Assembly (NCBI GenBank): GCA_030765065.1
Contig: CM060990.1
Span: 277,911,341 to 277,975,340, forward strand
Direction: 5' to 3'
Length of the DNA: 64,000 nucleotides
From: Deroplatys truncata
Taxonomy: Eukaryota > Arthropoda > Insecta > Mantodea > Mantidae
The stretch's first letter is position 1. Each line of letters starts with the position of its first letter. The notes beneath the pieces are model-generated. The model had not been told where the DNA came from. It did not search any database and was given only the letters and a program-made list of their open reading frames with translations. The translations under genes were made by a program, and so were the position numbers. Below, piece after piece: positions 34,180-46,692 of the stretch.

Positions 34180-36055
34180 ATGGAAGCATTACAAGAAGCA
34201 TGATGCCAAGACTTTAGAAATGGCAAAAGCAGCAGTAAATGAGGGAAATATGTCAATAAGAGCTGCAAGTAGGGGATTTTGGAATTCCATACACTGTTTT
34301 GCACAGACACTTAAAGAATAACAATGTTAAAAAACACTGTGGCCACACAATGCTATCTGAAACTGAAGAACAAATGTTTGTAAAAAGAATTGTTTGTGGT
34401 GAATGGGGTTATCCATTGAATGTATATAGTTTGAGGCTTATCGTGAAAAATAATAACATGTTTGGTATAGATTTTGCACTAGGCTTCCTGAAATGTAACA
34501 GAAATTCATTATTTGCAAGAGTGTCAAAATATTAAATGATCCAGAGCTGCTGTGTCACCTATGATTCTAAATGAATACTTTGAGAACCTGGAAAGAACAC
34601 TGGTTGGTATTCTTCTAGTAATACTGTGAACTATGATGAGACCAATTTAGCTGACATGCCAGGTAAAAGGAAAGTCATCGTTAACTGTGGTACCAAGTAT
34701 CCGGAAAGGATAATGAATAGCTCGAAGTCTTCTACTTCAATAATGTTTACAGGAGAAGGGAAAATGCTTCCATGTTAAGTTGTGTATAAGGCTACCAATT
34801 TGTACACAACTTAGACATAAGGTGGTCCCAAAGGCACCAGATACAACAGGAGAAAAAGTGGTTGGTTTGGCAGCTAAACATTTGATGACTGGATTCATAC
34901 AGTAATTATTCCTTACTTTGGGAATATGGGGGGCAGGAAAATCCCAACAGGTGATAACCTCTCTTCACATCTGACTATCATGGCCATAGCTTGTCAGGAT
35001 CATATTTCATTTGTGTTTCTTCCAAGCAATTCCACACACCTGACCCAACCACTTGATGTGGCCTTCATCTTCTGTCCCAAAGACAGTGTTCCCACATCTA
35101 CTCAAACTTTTGATAGCAATCCAGGATAAGGCTGCAGACAATTTAAAATCTGGCTTTGCAGGTTGTGGTATAATTCCAGTTGACAGACAAAGGGTTTTGT
35201 CCAAGTTACCTGAAGCATCAGATGAAAATGATGAAGATAATGAATGCATGGATAATAATTCAAAGAATTTCAACATCCATGCCATGCTATGAGGATATAA
35301 CTCCTAAGTAAAGAAAGAAGCAGCTTAGTGCTGCTGCAGGAAAAAGTGTCTGTGTCCCAGAGAATAGCGAGCGTGACAGTGAGAAACCAACAGAAGAAAA
35401 CTCTTCTGAAAATGAAATGGATATTCCCAACACCGAGGTTAGTGATGATCATGAGGATATGGCAGATTTGGATGCTGTGGGAAATGAAATGGCAAATAAT
35501 TCCCTTATACATCAGTTGACTGCAAAAGAAATAAGGAATGGAGATTGGCTGCTTGTTTCTTTTCCAATTGACAAACCCTCTTACAGCACCAAAAATTAAA
35601 TTGAGTTTTATTTATGCACGCTCTTTAACTGCTGTGGTCCTTAGTGTCCCATTCCATATTGGGCATGAAAGACCGGTAATTTTGCTCAGAGGCCTCTTTG
35701 TCAGGCTTGAGGTTCTTTTATGTGCCAAAATCTACGACACGGGATCACTGAATTTACCTCCCTTCCGAAGGAAGCCATGCTAAGGATTTTTACGCCCGAA
35801 AAAAATCCATTGTCCTCCACCGGGTTTGAACCTGCGACCTCAGGAACTAGAAGCTACCATGGTAACCACTACACCACGGAGGACGAACAGCACCAGAAAG
35901 GACCAATGCTTCATCAGGATGGTTGAAGCAGTGAGAAAGAATGAAACATTTAAGGTTAGTTTTGTGAGACCAAAAGTTACAAGAGACTCCTCAGGTTATA
36001 TCTATGTTTTTCCAGATGTTACAGACAGATACTCGGAAGGCTGGATGCTCCGCTA
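34180..36055 (+). pseudogene. pogo-like (CENP-B HTH, DDE_1) transposase relic
   Basis: Motifs in order: KTLEMAKAAVNEGNMSIRAA across frames, YTVLHRHLKNNNVKKHCGHT (34290), a CENP-B-type HTH region to about 34530, VNYDETNLADMPGKR (first Asp, about 34630), GRKIPTGDNLSSHLT (second Asp, 34930), FLPSNSTHLTQPLDVAF (third Asp, about 35010), then LKSGFAGCGIIPVDRQRVL (35150) and a C-terminal NGDWLLVSFPIDKPSYST, interrupted by a SINE and resuming as RKDQCFIRMVEAV and TFKVSFVRPK. All three catalytic Asp are still legible despite frameshifts. It lies inside the probable piggyBac copy 2. TIRs were not identified with confidence. Confidence 0.75.
35592..35886 (-). mobile_element. tRNA-derived SINE type A, full copy with target duplication
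   Basis: On the minus strand the head (about 35884 down) reads GTGGTGTAGTGGTTACCATG (A box) and then GGTCGCAGGTTCAAACCC (B box), a pol III promoter of tRNA type, followed by a body of about 220 bp. ACAGCACCA is repeated at 35583-35591 and 35887-35895. Excising the SINE plus one duplicate restores an open reading through the pogo-like transposase C-terminus (SYST then RKDQ). A related fragment is at 30685-30885. Confidence 0.87.
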
Positions 36056-36909
36056 ACATTAAGAAGGGGGGCAATTAAGATTCAAAATTCCAGTCGTGCC
36101 CTTATTTAGACAAATATTGACAGAACTTACAAAAAAACACTGTTTCCATGTTTCCACATTTTAATTTTAGATCTAAGTGACATGTGTATTTTCGCAAACA
36201 AAACTAGATTTGTTTGCTGAAAAAAGCTATTTTTGTTGGCATCCACATGTCCAGTATGTGTACATATTTTTAAAAACCTTTAAAGTGATCCCATTAACCC
36301 CAATTGCAAAGTAAATAAGGTTAACAATGGTTTTGGTATGAGTGATCTCATTGACTCCATCTAGTGGGTGAATAGGATCTTTAAAATAAATAGCATTCCA
36401 AATAATGTAATGAAACTAATACATTCTAATACACAGTATCAGTAGAAGATACCAAGACTCAAAACCTCCAGCATAAAAACATAATGTATCATTCTATGCC
36501 TGAGTCTGTTGGGATAAGTAAATATGAATATGTGACCCTATTCACCCCATTCTATGGTGCTCATCAACCTGGGATTAGGGGACTAGCTAGAATTGATAGT
36601 ATGCCTATTGACTGTTGGACTCATCTTTTATTACAGATGACGAACTGGACATAATCATCACATATACTAACCAGTACATTGAGTTTATACAGAACAAATG
36701 CAGCCGTGAAAGAGGTGTAAATATGACAACAAAGAAGATGAAAGCATTCACTGGTCTATATTTAACAGGAGCCCTACGCAGCAGCAGACTATCTTTAGAA
36801 GAGCTATGGGATACAGACATAGATGGCATAGAGCTATTTTGATTGGTAATGAATTTGAAGTATTTCAAGTTTCTTCCCTGCCTTAGATTCAACGTCAGAT
36901 CTTCTCATA

Positions 36910-37091
<182 letters not shown>

Positions 37092-37452
37092 TTACACTGG
37101 CTTGCAGCAGTGAGAGACATTTTCACAACATTCATCAGCAACTGCCAGAAATGCTACTCACTGGCAGAAAATATCACAATCGAAATGCTGGTAGGCTTTA
37201 GGGGCAGATGTGGTTTTAGGCAGTATATTCCAATGAAGCCTAATAAATATGGAATTAAAATCTATGTTTTGGCTCGTGCCGAAATATTCTGTCAAAATCT
37301 TGAAAATTATGCCAGGAAGCAGCCTGGTTAACCATTCTGCATTTGCAACAAGTCCTTAGACATTGTGAAACAACTGGCACAACCAATTTACAGAAGTGGA
37401 AGAAATATCACCACAGATGATTGGTTCAGTGATTATAATTTGGTGAAAAATC

Positions 37453-37453
<1 letters not shown>

Positions 37454-37514
<61 letters not shown>
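37454..37514 (+). repeat. (GA)n microsatellite
   Basis: About 30 GA units, replacing coding sequence between the DDWFSDYNLV and AGTLKKNK motifs of piggyBac copy 2. Confidence 0.95.
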
Positions 37515-37518
<4 letters not shown>

Positions 37519-38264
37519 CCACTGCCGGAACACTGAAGAAAAATAAGCACAGCTTCCAGTGGAGTTTGTCAGTATAAAAGCCAGATCTCAACATTCCAGG
37601 ATGTTTGCTTTAGAGAACATTCCTAAGAAAGACAATAATGTTCTTGTGACATCCAGTCAACATTTTGATGATGGCTTTGATCAAACTCTAGTGAAAAGCA
37701 GATGGCTAGAGATGATGTCTTATACTGAAACAAAATCCGGAATGGATGTGGCAAGGCAAAATGTGTGCCACATATGATGTTGCTAGAAATTGCCACAGAT
37801 GGCCTTGAGTGGTATTTTTTGTTATGCTGAACATATCGTCACTGAATGCTCAGATTCTCTTTCTGGGCAATGGAAACGAAATAAGGACCCAGAGGCTATT
37901 CTTGAAAAAGTTATCCCAAGAGCTATTCTTTGATCAGCTGTCTTAAAGAAACACACTTACAAGGGGAGTAACCAGTATGCTTCAAGAAGGTCTTAAAACT
38001 TTTCAGGCTACAGAAATCAATGCGTTTTCTCTGGATCTTCTACGGAAAATAACCACAAACTTTGCAAGAGCTGTTACCTAGAATAAAAAAAGAAGCAAAT
38101 TTCAAGATTTTGCTGCAAGAAATGTGAAATGTACTACTGTTTGGAACATGCTGGGCAGATTTGCAAGAAGTGTACCAAGAATTTGTAGCTAAGCTATTTT
38201 GTTAATTTTAATGATGTTCATGAAATTCAAAGAACTGATGATGTTTATTGTTTACCCATTAATT

Positions 38265-38850
38265 CCTGAGCGAGGTGGTGCTGCGGTAATGTATGCGACT
38301 CACATTCAGGAGGTCCCAGGTTCGATTCCTGGTGACAGCTGACTCTGACCATGGGTTTTTCCATGGTTTTCCCTGATGGGCAAGGTGGATGCTGGGGTAG
38401 TGCTGTCTACCATGGCTCTCCTCTCTCCCTCATTCCCTCTCATTTCATCTCTCTCTTTCACGTTACAGGTTGACTCCGGGACTGTGTGTCAGTAGACGGC
38501 ACACAGATGGCACAGGGGCTTGGTATTTGGAACTCCTTCTCGACCCCATCAGATGGCAACTGTTCAAGCCTCCACTGCTGGTTCAAGCTTTCCCCGGGAA
38601 GCCTGTGAGCCACCCTCTGGTGGCTTGGGAGGATCGATGCCGAGTGCTCTCCGGCCAGGTGGTCAAGCCTATAACTATTAGGGATCTCTGCATGTCCTTG
38701 TCACCTGGTGCTGCAGCCCATACGTCTCCTGCAGTTCCTTCATCTCATGCATTCCTCCCGAGGGTGTATACACAAGATCCCTTGTGAGTCGAGGTGCTAG
38801 GTGTCCCTCTACGTCTGCTAATCCTAATCCTACCCATATATTTGGAATAT
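38265..38850 (+). mobile_element. tRNA-derived SINE (type B head) with long GC-richer tail
   Basis: From about 38268: GAGCGAGGTGGTGCTGCGG (A-box region) and, about 45 bp on, GGTCCCAGGTTCGATTCC (B box), then the GGTTTTTCCATGG/TTTTCCC body. Sequence to about 38850 is clearly richer in G+C than its surroundings and may be the SINE's 3' part or a second repeat. The head matches the minus-strand SINE at 13605-13893. The right end is uncertain. The open frame at 38470-38787 is probably fortuitous. Confidence 0.65.
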
Positions 38851-39112
38851 GACATTATTACCCTATCCCACTTTCCTTGCTAGTATTACTCGCGCAAAAC
38901 TTCTGGAATCGTGACCTTGATTGCCAACCCAGCTGTCAAGCCTAGGAATGGTTTATATTTAGCTTTATCAACGAAAGCGATATAATACCTTTGCTTACTC
39001 ACAGTGCGTAACACATACAGTCTGCATAGAAAGTGTCTGCATCTGGTTGTAATTTTAAAGAGAGCTGCAGTATCTAAATAGTACTTATTTTATATTTGTT
39101 ATATTTATAACC

Positions 39113-40565
39113 ATGGCTCCTATGTTTTCAAAGTTAAGTGGTAAGGTGTTACATAGTCAAAGTAGGGAAATAATTGCAAATGTCATCGACTTCATGAGAG
39201 ATGAAGGAAGAAATTATATCCGAGTTCCACAAAAGCCTTAAGAGAGTGAAAGAAAGAGTAGTCAAAGCAACTGGTGTTTCACCGAGTTCCGTTTCCAGAG
39301 TTCTCAAAGATAAGAGAAAAAAACATATGGATGAAAGAGTACCATTTGACACACCTGGGAAGAAACATAAGGTCCCTAAACGTATTACAGAAATAGACGA
39401 TTTCGAATGCGTCATTCGGCGCATGATTCACAATTCCTATGTGGAAGAAAAAACTGTGCTAACAATAAGCAGATTGCTCATCCAGCTGAACGACAGCAGA
39501 AACTTTCAAGGTGGTGCTACAAATCTCAGAAAAATTATTAAAGATTTAGGGTTCAAATGGAAGAAACCGAAATCAAATAGAAGCGTTCTAACAGAAAAGC
39601 AAAATAAATAAATAAAATAAAAAAATAATAATAAAATAAAAAAAATAAAAATAAAAAGTAAATGTTAAGGTGGTGCTACAAATTTCAGAAAAATACTATA
39701 ATGTATGAAGATGAGTCATACATACACAGCAGTCATAGAGCATCTAAAAGTTGGAGTGACGATAGCGAATTAGGTTTGCAGGCACCTGTTGCCAAAGGGC
39801 AAATACTTATTATCGTTCGTGATGTTGGAAAGATCGGCTTCGTTCCAAATGCCCTTCTTTCACAAGTCGCAACAAACAACAGGAGATTTTCATCAAGAAA
39901 TGAATACAGAAAAGTACATGAAGTGAATCAACGCCATGTTGATACCTAATATGCCTGCTGGGTCTGTTCTGGTCATTGACAATGCTTCACAATGCGTCAA
40001 CACTCAAATTCACAAACCACCTACCTCAACTTCCTTGAAAGAAGAAATGAGAGCTTGGTTACTTAGACATAATAAAGCTTTAGATGAAAGCATGAGTAAA
40101 ACAAAGCTATATAACTTAATTAAAGCCAACAAACAGCTTCAGAAGTCATACATACTTGACCAGATAGTAATACAACATCGCCATAATGTACTTAGACTGT
40201 CATCGTATTGCCAAGATCTAAACCCAATCGAATTAATCTGGGCTGATATAAAAAAATGGGTGGCATGCAGAAATATCACTTTCAAATTAAAATATGTGGA
40301 GCAGTTATAACGCCAGCAATTTGCTGAAATTGGAAGGCCAGAATGGGAAAATGTATGGCGACATGCTGAATAAATTAAGAATCATTATTCCGAAAAATAC
40401 GGAATTGCAGAAAATCAAATAGAAATAATTCTCATCCAGGATAATGGTGCAGAAAGTAGTGACAGCAGTGATGACGGCAATAATGTGAGTGATTCCGCAG
40501 AAGAGGAAGGGTTGTTAGATGTGGAAGAATTGGAGGCAATGATTGACAGCATTTTTTTATATTAA
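39113..40565 (+). pseudogene. DD82E-like (Sailor-type) IS630-Tc1 transposase, copy 2
   Basis: ATG 39113 opens MAPMFSKLSGKVLHSQSREI, then a frameshift leads into 39201-39611: ERVVKATGVSPSSVSRVLKD (HTH), ITEIDDFECVIRRMIHN and LRKIIKDLGFKWKKPK. An AT-rich filler follows (39604-39660). Catalytic part: MYEDESYIHSSH (first Asp), SVLVIDNASQ (second Asp) and CQDLNPIELIWADIKKWV (final Glu). By hand count 83 residues separate the second Asp and the Glu; alignment with copy 1 suggests a one-residue insertion, giving an 82 spacing. An acidic Ser-rich tail ends at about 40564. The catalytic residues are all present, but the gene is split into at least four frames. Confidence 0.8.
39602..39660 (+). repeat. 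AT-rich filler inside transposase copy 2
   Basis: About 60 bp of A/T words (AATAAA, AATAAT) interrupt the coding sequence. Just after it, GGTGGTGCTACAAAT-TTCAGAAAAAT (39668-39695) repeats the text of 39511-39540. Confidence 0.7.
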
Positions 40566-41001
40566 GCGCTTTTTACAGCGTGGATTTTAATATACTGTAT
40601 ATAACTAAGTTTATCAGCACAACACAGTGCATAACCGTTGTGGATATTTGACAATGACTGTACCACGCACTCCTGCAGCATGGAGACGACCGGTCACCAC
40701 CTGATCTGGTAAGCAACTCACATCATAGCTCTCATTAAGATTTTCACGTGTCTAGAACTGTTGCACATATTATAGTATAAGTTTAATTTTCTACAACTTA
40801 TGTAACTTAGTTTTTGAAACATACTGTGATGACTGTATTGCTTTGAAAAATAAAATACTAAATATTAAAAAATAAATAAAACAAAAAATGCACATTTAGT
40901 AAGAATTTCAGACAACACAGAGCCAAACAAGTAAATGGTATCTCTCAGATACATTATGCCCAATCATGTAATAAAAGGTATTGCACCTGAGGAAGGGTTA
41001 A

Positions 41002-43650
41002 AGGTTTTCTTGAAATTGCCTGCTCGTGTTGCTGCTTGCAGAGATATGATGTCGATTTAGCTTTACCACCATAGCCTGCTCCAACCAAATGGGATACATG
41101 GTTAAATTCTGCCATTTTTTCTATGACCATTTGGAGGTAATCTACTAAATAGTGAATATACATGCAATTTTATTGAATTTATAATTTAATAACTTAAGTT
41201 TATTGACGAGGTGAGCTGCCTCTTAATCAAACTATTTTCTGTTTTAGCTGATGATACAGCTTGCATTGCAGATTCACAGGTGGCATTCAACGGAATGAAT
41301 GTAGCAGGACTTAAAATAAAATCAAATTTTGGGAAATTGCCTATAGCAATAGCAAAGTTGGGAGCTACAGGGCTACCACTGCTTGAATCTTTAGGAGTCG
41401 TTGAAGTTGAGATGGCCTTAAAGTCCTCCTTGGGAGGAGTGGGTGTGCCAGTTACAGATAAACTGAACAGTCATCTCTTCAAATCCTGCCTTTAAAGTCA
41501 AATCAACATGTGACAGGTTTCAGTTAACAAGTATGCCGGTAGCTTGAAATGCACAACAACATGACTTACTTTAATGTTGGCTGTATGATGATTATCAATT
41601 AGTTTAACCTGGAAACCTCTCTGAAACCTGCATGCAACCATCACAGTAATTAAAAACATTACAATTTTTCTAATTATTATTAAACTGTTGGACTGATCCA
41701 TTGATATGCCAATTCATTTGCCCTGCAGTGAAGCATTTAAAGAGAAACATTACGCAGAGATCAAGGTTTTATAGCTCCTCTCTATGGTGTAAAAATATTT
41801 AACATTTTTTTCCTATATATGGTATTATAACGCACACATACATGTTTAAATAAATCCTCCTCTTGGCTAAATTCTTTCTGAGAACAGAATAACCATTATG
41901 GTTTCTATTACGCAAAATCACCATTTCCAAGATCATTAACTTCCATTTCTTCATTATATCTTTTACCACATGGAAGATTTATTGAGAATTGACATCTGGT
42001 ACTGGGATTGCTAAGAAATGGTTAAAAGAATGATAAGTTTGTACAGCAACATAAATGGTTTTCTTTGCTGTTCAAATGCACTGCTCATGCTTCAAGCAGT
42101 TTAGTCTCATTAGTTGACGCACAGACACACAAATGTATATTCCCTGCACACACTTAAAGCAGGTAGCATATTTGACATTCAAGGTGGTGTACAAAATGAT
42201 CAACTTTTGTTACTGCAACAAAGCTATGTTTTAAAGAAACTCTCAAGCAAGCATATGTAACTATGGAAAGCTGTCCAAATGTACATGTTCAATATGAAAT
42301 TTTATTAACTTCACTGGAGTGTACACAAGTTTCAAATTAAGTATTCTGAAGGAACAATGAAAGAGAGTATTTGGTGTACTAGCAGAAATCCTTCCAAAAT
42401 GGTAACTTTCACCTTGAAATGCTAAAATTTTCCTGAATGTTTATGTTAGATCTAAGAGGGAAGAATGTATTCCTAACAAGGAAAAAAAGCTCCTGCTATG
42501 AGCCAGGGATACTACAGAGCAACCCAAATTAGCTGTGAACCAGTATGCAGTCTACTGCCAATATATGATAGTGGTGCTAATGCAACAATACAGCAATTTC
42601 CTTAACTATTTTAAAAGGCTTTATTTATAAACTTTACGAAAGGAGGTACGGAAACTGACCACCGCCATTGTCCATACACTTTTTGGCGCCTCTAAGGAAC
42701 TATCCATTATTCACCATATCAAGTTGAGTATCTCTTTATTTCCTAACATATTATTTTCATATCTTCCAGGATGTGCATATTTACCTGTATATCCTATTTT
42801 TTACTTACCCCAGAGATAAACGTTTTAGGGAATTAGATAAGGCAGTTGAGAGAGCCACACATCCTCCATGAACACACTTTTGTCTTTATAAAACTACTGG
42901 CTTTGTCAACTGCAGCAGAGTTTAGTTAAAAAAAAAAGCAGAATCATGTTCCCTATCAGTTAATGCTCATCTGATAAAGATATTAAATAGAGGTGCATTT
43001 TGCGGTTATATACACTATTCTGACTCCACTGACAAAATATGCACCTATGTAAAGAATCACCTGGTTGAAGAGCATGTGCAAGTTCTTTTATGAGGTTTTT
43101 ATTTCAACAATCTAGTAGTTCTTTACATAGAGACATAAGAAATGCTAGTTTGTTGTGAAAGATGTATATTTGTTCTTTTGGGGGGGGGGATTCTCCAAAC
43201 AATGACTGATGTCTGATGTTTCTTTGGCAATAACCTTATACTATCTACTAGGACTCTTAGAGTGAACACTTTCTGTGGCCTAAAATTTAAATGATTATGG
43301 ATTATGTACAGCTTGAAACCTCTGTAACCAGGAATCTTTCTGCAAATCATATTTGAATGTGATAAAGTGATTGGTTTAAAGCAAGACATGTGTGAAAAGT
43401 TTATAAAAAATGCTAAAATTTTCAAGTTTTTGCCTTTTTATTATACTTATAACTTGCACTTTCATGCTTCACATTTGGATTTTTAATTCGGTAATTTTAA
43501 AGCTACAGATGGATATTTAATTGGCATTGTACCATTTAGGTAAAGCAATGCATTGAACTTTAAACTGTATTTTTCTCAATTCCTTTTTTTCAGCAGTTTT
43601 CACTGTTCAAAATGCTTCTTGGGCCACAGTTTATAACTTATGAGCTTGAA
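41002..43650. other. Non-coding sequence, nothing supported
   Basis: A frame at 41211-41495 follows a TCTGTTTTAG acceptor-like string, but the protein is not recognised and there is no second exon. A G9 run lies near 43181. No element ends were recognised. Confidence 0.4.
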
Positions 43651-43656
43651 CTTTTC

Positions 43657-43658
<2 letters not shown>

Positions 43659-43709
<51 letters not shown>
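43659..43709. repeat. (GA)n microsatellite
   Basis: About 25 GA units. Confidence 0.95.
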
Positions 43710-43711
<2 letters not shown>

Positions 43712-43749
43712 CCAAAATTAATGATTTTTGAGGAGGCACTACTCAATCT

Positions 43750-43779
43750 TTGGGAGGAGGAGGAGGAGGAGGAGGAGGA
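43750..43779. repeat. (GGA)n microsatellite
   Basis: About nine GGA/GAG units, next to the LINE 2 tail. Confidence 0.9.
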
Positions 43780-43837
43780 ACAGCAGCAATGATAACAATA
43801 TTAATAATATAACAATCATTGTAGCATCACTCATGAA

Positions 43838-43859
43838 TAATAACAACAACAACAACAAC

Positions 43860-43949
<90 letters not shown>
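43838..43949. repeat. (AAC)n then (AAT)n microsatellite, probable 3' tail of LINE 2
   Basis: A short AAC run passes into about 30 AAT units. On the minus strand this is (ATT)n ending in (GTT)n and lies directly after the 3' non-coding end of LINE 2, as expected for LINE clades that end in a trinucleotide repeat. Confidence 0.8.
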
Positions 43950-43952
<3 letters not shown>

Positions 43953-44179
43953 GGTATAAATGCACACAATGTTCGAAATAGTAGTGATTAGCCTTTGCTT
44001 TTGCAACACTTCATAGTCTTAAGTATCTTTTACTTCTCTTTTTATAGACCACAACCATTTCTTCCTAACTTTGATTAAGTACTCACCTACCTTCTTACTA
44101 TCTTTGCTAAAAAGTTTAACTAAGGCTACTTTTCTGTCTATTTTAAGCAATTTCTCACTTATACACTCTTTCCTCCAAA

Positions 44180-46688
44180 GCTGTCCCTTTACATTCAAAA
44201 ACTATATGTTCCAAATCTTCCTTCCCTCCACATGTTGGACACAGGTTCTGTTGGAAACCTTTTCTCATCCGTTTTAGCCTCCACACCCCTCGAACCCAAG
44301 CAATACTCTCTCTTGTTCTTTATTTAATTTGTGCACATATCCTTCTCTTTCCCATGTATTTTTTATTTGAACATATGATTCTAGTGATTTTTTATCCCCT
44401 ATGTTCCTAAACAACTCTTGTATTTCTGTATCTTCAATCTCCTCCTAATATCTTTCCAAAACTCATTTACATTATTTTCCATTCTTCTCCAGATATCGCC
44501 CAGCCCATTTTTTACTAATATAGTTTGCATACTGTAACTCCATCCACTTTTCCTTAAATTCTTTTCTTGGAAATCCATGCATTGTCTTAACAAATTCCTT
44601 TCATCTAGATTTAGTATTCTATACCAGTATTTAAGAGCTCTCTGCATAATCATACCTTTCCTTCCCACTTTTCCCATTTCAATTTGAACAACTTCCTTTA
44701 CTGTTGCATTTGGTAAACCTAGAACTTCTCTACAAAACATCCTGTGTACTGTATTCACCACTTCCCATCCACCATCTAGTCCCCATATTTCAACTCCATG
44801 TAATATTTTTCTTCAATTACCATATTAATAATTTTTCCAGCCAATTTACATTTATATCTGGTATCCTGTATTTACACCCTCTAACTGCTGCCAATGCTCC
44901 CTTCCCTTTTGCCAGAGTCAACTTCTTCTGTTTCTCCCATTTCCCACCCCATCAATTTTAACCCCTAAATATACACACTCTCTAACCACCTTGCATTCTT
45001 TATCTTCTTTCCTCCACTTCTCATACTTGCTCAATTTTGCCCCTTCCTTGAAAGCTATAATTTGAGTCTTCTCCTGATTAACTCTCAGGTTCCATTCTTC
45101 ACAGTACTTATAGATTTGCTGCAAGGATTGCTTTAGCCCAATTATTGAGATGGATCCTACTACTACATCATCTGCAAATAATAGCCCTGGGATTGTTAAA
45201 TTATTTATTGCTGGCAAACAATTATTGTTTTTCCCTATCCCTGTAAGTATATCATCTATGAACAGATTAAATAGCACAGGACTTAATTTACATCCTTGTC
45301 TTAACCCCTTTCTTTGATTTATTTTTTTGTTACCATTCCTGCTCATATTCTCACACAAAATGTGTTCTCCTTGTATATAGCTTTAAGAATATTCACCATA
45401 TGCTGGCTAACTCCCTTGCTCAAGAGCTTGTACCATAACAATTTTAAATTAATATGGTCATATGCTTTCTCCAGATCTACAAAAGCCATGTGCAATTTTC
45501 CCCTTTTTTCCTTTAGATACTTGTCCACTAGTGTTTTAATTATGAATAAATTATCTACAGCTCTTCTCCACCTACGAAAATCTATTTGAAAATCTGAGAG
45601 AATGTTATATTCCTCTGCCCACTTTTGTAGCCTATTTGTTAGAATTCCTGTATAGATTTTTCCAAGATTTGATAATAGAGATAGTGCTATACATCTGTAA
45701 CTGTTTGGTTTGTCTGTACTCCCCTTGCCTTTATATATATAATGGATTATTGCTTTCCTTCACAGTTCTGGTACATATCCCTTTGTTTTAATTGAATTAA
45801 AGAGCTTTGTAAGTAGCTTTACCCTGTTTACAACATTACACCATTCCTTTATAAATTCTGGAAGGATCCCATCTATTCCCGTTGTCTTATTCTTTCTCAT
45901 TAATTCCGCTTGTTTAACCACCTCTTCAGCTCTCACTTCACTATCCAATATTTCTATGTAGCTTGACCCCAAATCCACCCTTGCTTTTAACTTACTGTCA
46001 CAACCCTCCTTAAATAGCATTTTAAAGTATTCCAACCTTGCTACTGGAGTAATATTCGGTTTATTTATATGCTTATTATACATGGATTTTAGCATTTTCC
46101 ACCTTTGCCAAAATTATTTTCACTTAATATTCTAATCAGAAGACTTTCCCTCTTTTTTCTCCACTGCTGTTTCTTATCTTCTAGCAGTAAACTGTAGAAA
46201 TTTCTAGTACTTAAGTACTGCTGCTTTGCCTCATCACCTCCTGCCTCTCTCCATTTAACTAATGTCTGCTTCACCACTCTTTTTGCTAATTTACATTCCT
46301 TATCGAACCACATGTCTCCCATTTTTATCCCTCCCCTTTCTCATCCCACCTCCTGCTCTTTGCATTAATGTATTGAATATGTTTGCCGCCTTCTCTATTT
46401 CCTGGTTTTCTAGCATGAAATTTACTTCTTGTTGACAAATTTACCCGTACCTAGAGTCGAAAATAAACTTAGTTATTTTGTTGATCCTCATTCCATTTAA
46501 ACTCAGTATACTGTCCAGCATCCCCTTCCCCTGACAATTTCTCCTCTTCCTTTTGTTGTATTTTTATTTCTAACATCAACAGGAAGTGGCAATTACTTGA
46601 AATAAAATTCAATATTTTAAAATTATTCAATGTATACCGCATATTAACTGGCCAAAGCACAAAGTCAATAACACTTTGTCCATTCTTG
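44180..46688 (-). pseudogene. LINE 2 ORF2: end of endonuclease, reverse transcriptase, CCHC
   Basis: Minus strand: NKNGQSVIDFVLWPVN (end of APE nuclease; a degraded SDH motif follows as SNCHF, about 46600), a linker, MWFDKECKLAKR, YLSTRNFYSLLLEDKK, RKNKTTGIDGILPEFIKEW, HMAFVDLEKAYDHINLKLLW (RT block with Asp), QRKGLRQGCKLSPVLFNLF, PGLLFADDVVV (the F-A-D-D active site), LRVNQEKTQIIAF and VYLGVKIDG. The C-terminal region with VLGLPNATVKEVVQIEMGK is followed by NLCPTCGGKEDLEH...C, a CCHC finger at about 44250-44190. At least four frames are needed to read it. In a working element it would prime cDNA synthesis at a nicked target. Confidence 0.82.
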
Positions 46689-46692
46689 TTAA
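46689..46692. repeat. TTAA target site, low-coordinate end of piggyBac copy 3
   Basis: TTAA next to ACCTCCATCAGGCG. The partner is at 49180-49183. Confidence 0.88.

Noticed and set aside
35800..35886. Possible genuine tRNA gene on the minus strand
   Set aside because: A and B boxes fit, but it continues into a SINE body, has a target duplication and lacks a tRNA acceptor end.
38268..38345. Possible genuine tRNA gene on the plus strand
   Set aside because: SINE head; it shares body sequence with other repeats and has no paired acceptor stem that I can see.
38470..38787. Open frame of 105 codons in GC-rich sequence
   Set aside because: It lies in the SINE tail, has no recognisable motif, and its openness follows from base composition.
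38999..40640. CACAGTGCGTAAC (39000) and CACAGTGCATAAC (40623) as ends of the DD82E-like element
   Set aside because: They are in direct, not inverted, orientation and are short; not accepted as TIRs.
41211..41495. Possible host exon after an acceptor-like TCTGTTTTAG
   Set aside because: Protein not recognised, no partner exon, no conserved motif; left as unsupported.
43728..43991. Poly-Asn (plus) and poly-Leu/poly-Ile (minus) open frames
   Set aside because: Pure (AAT)n microsatellite translation.
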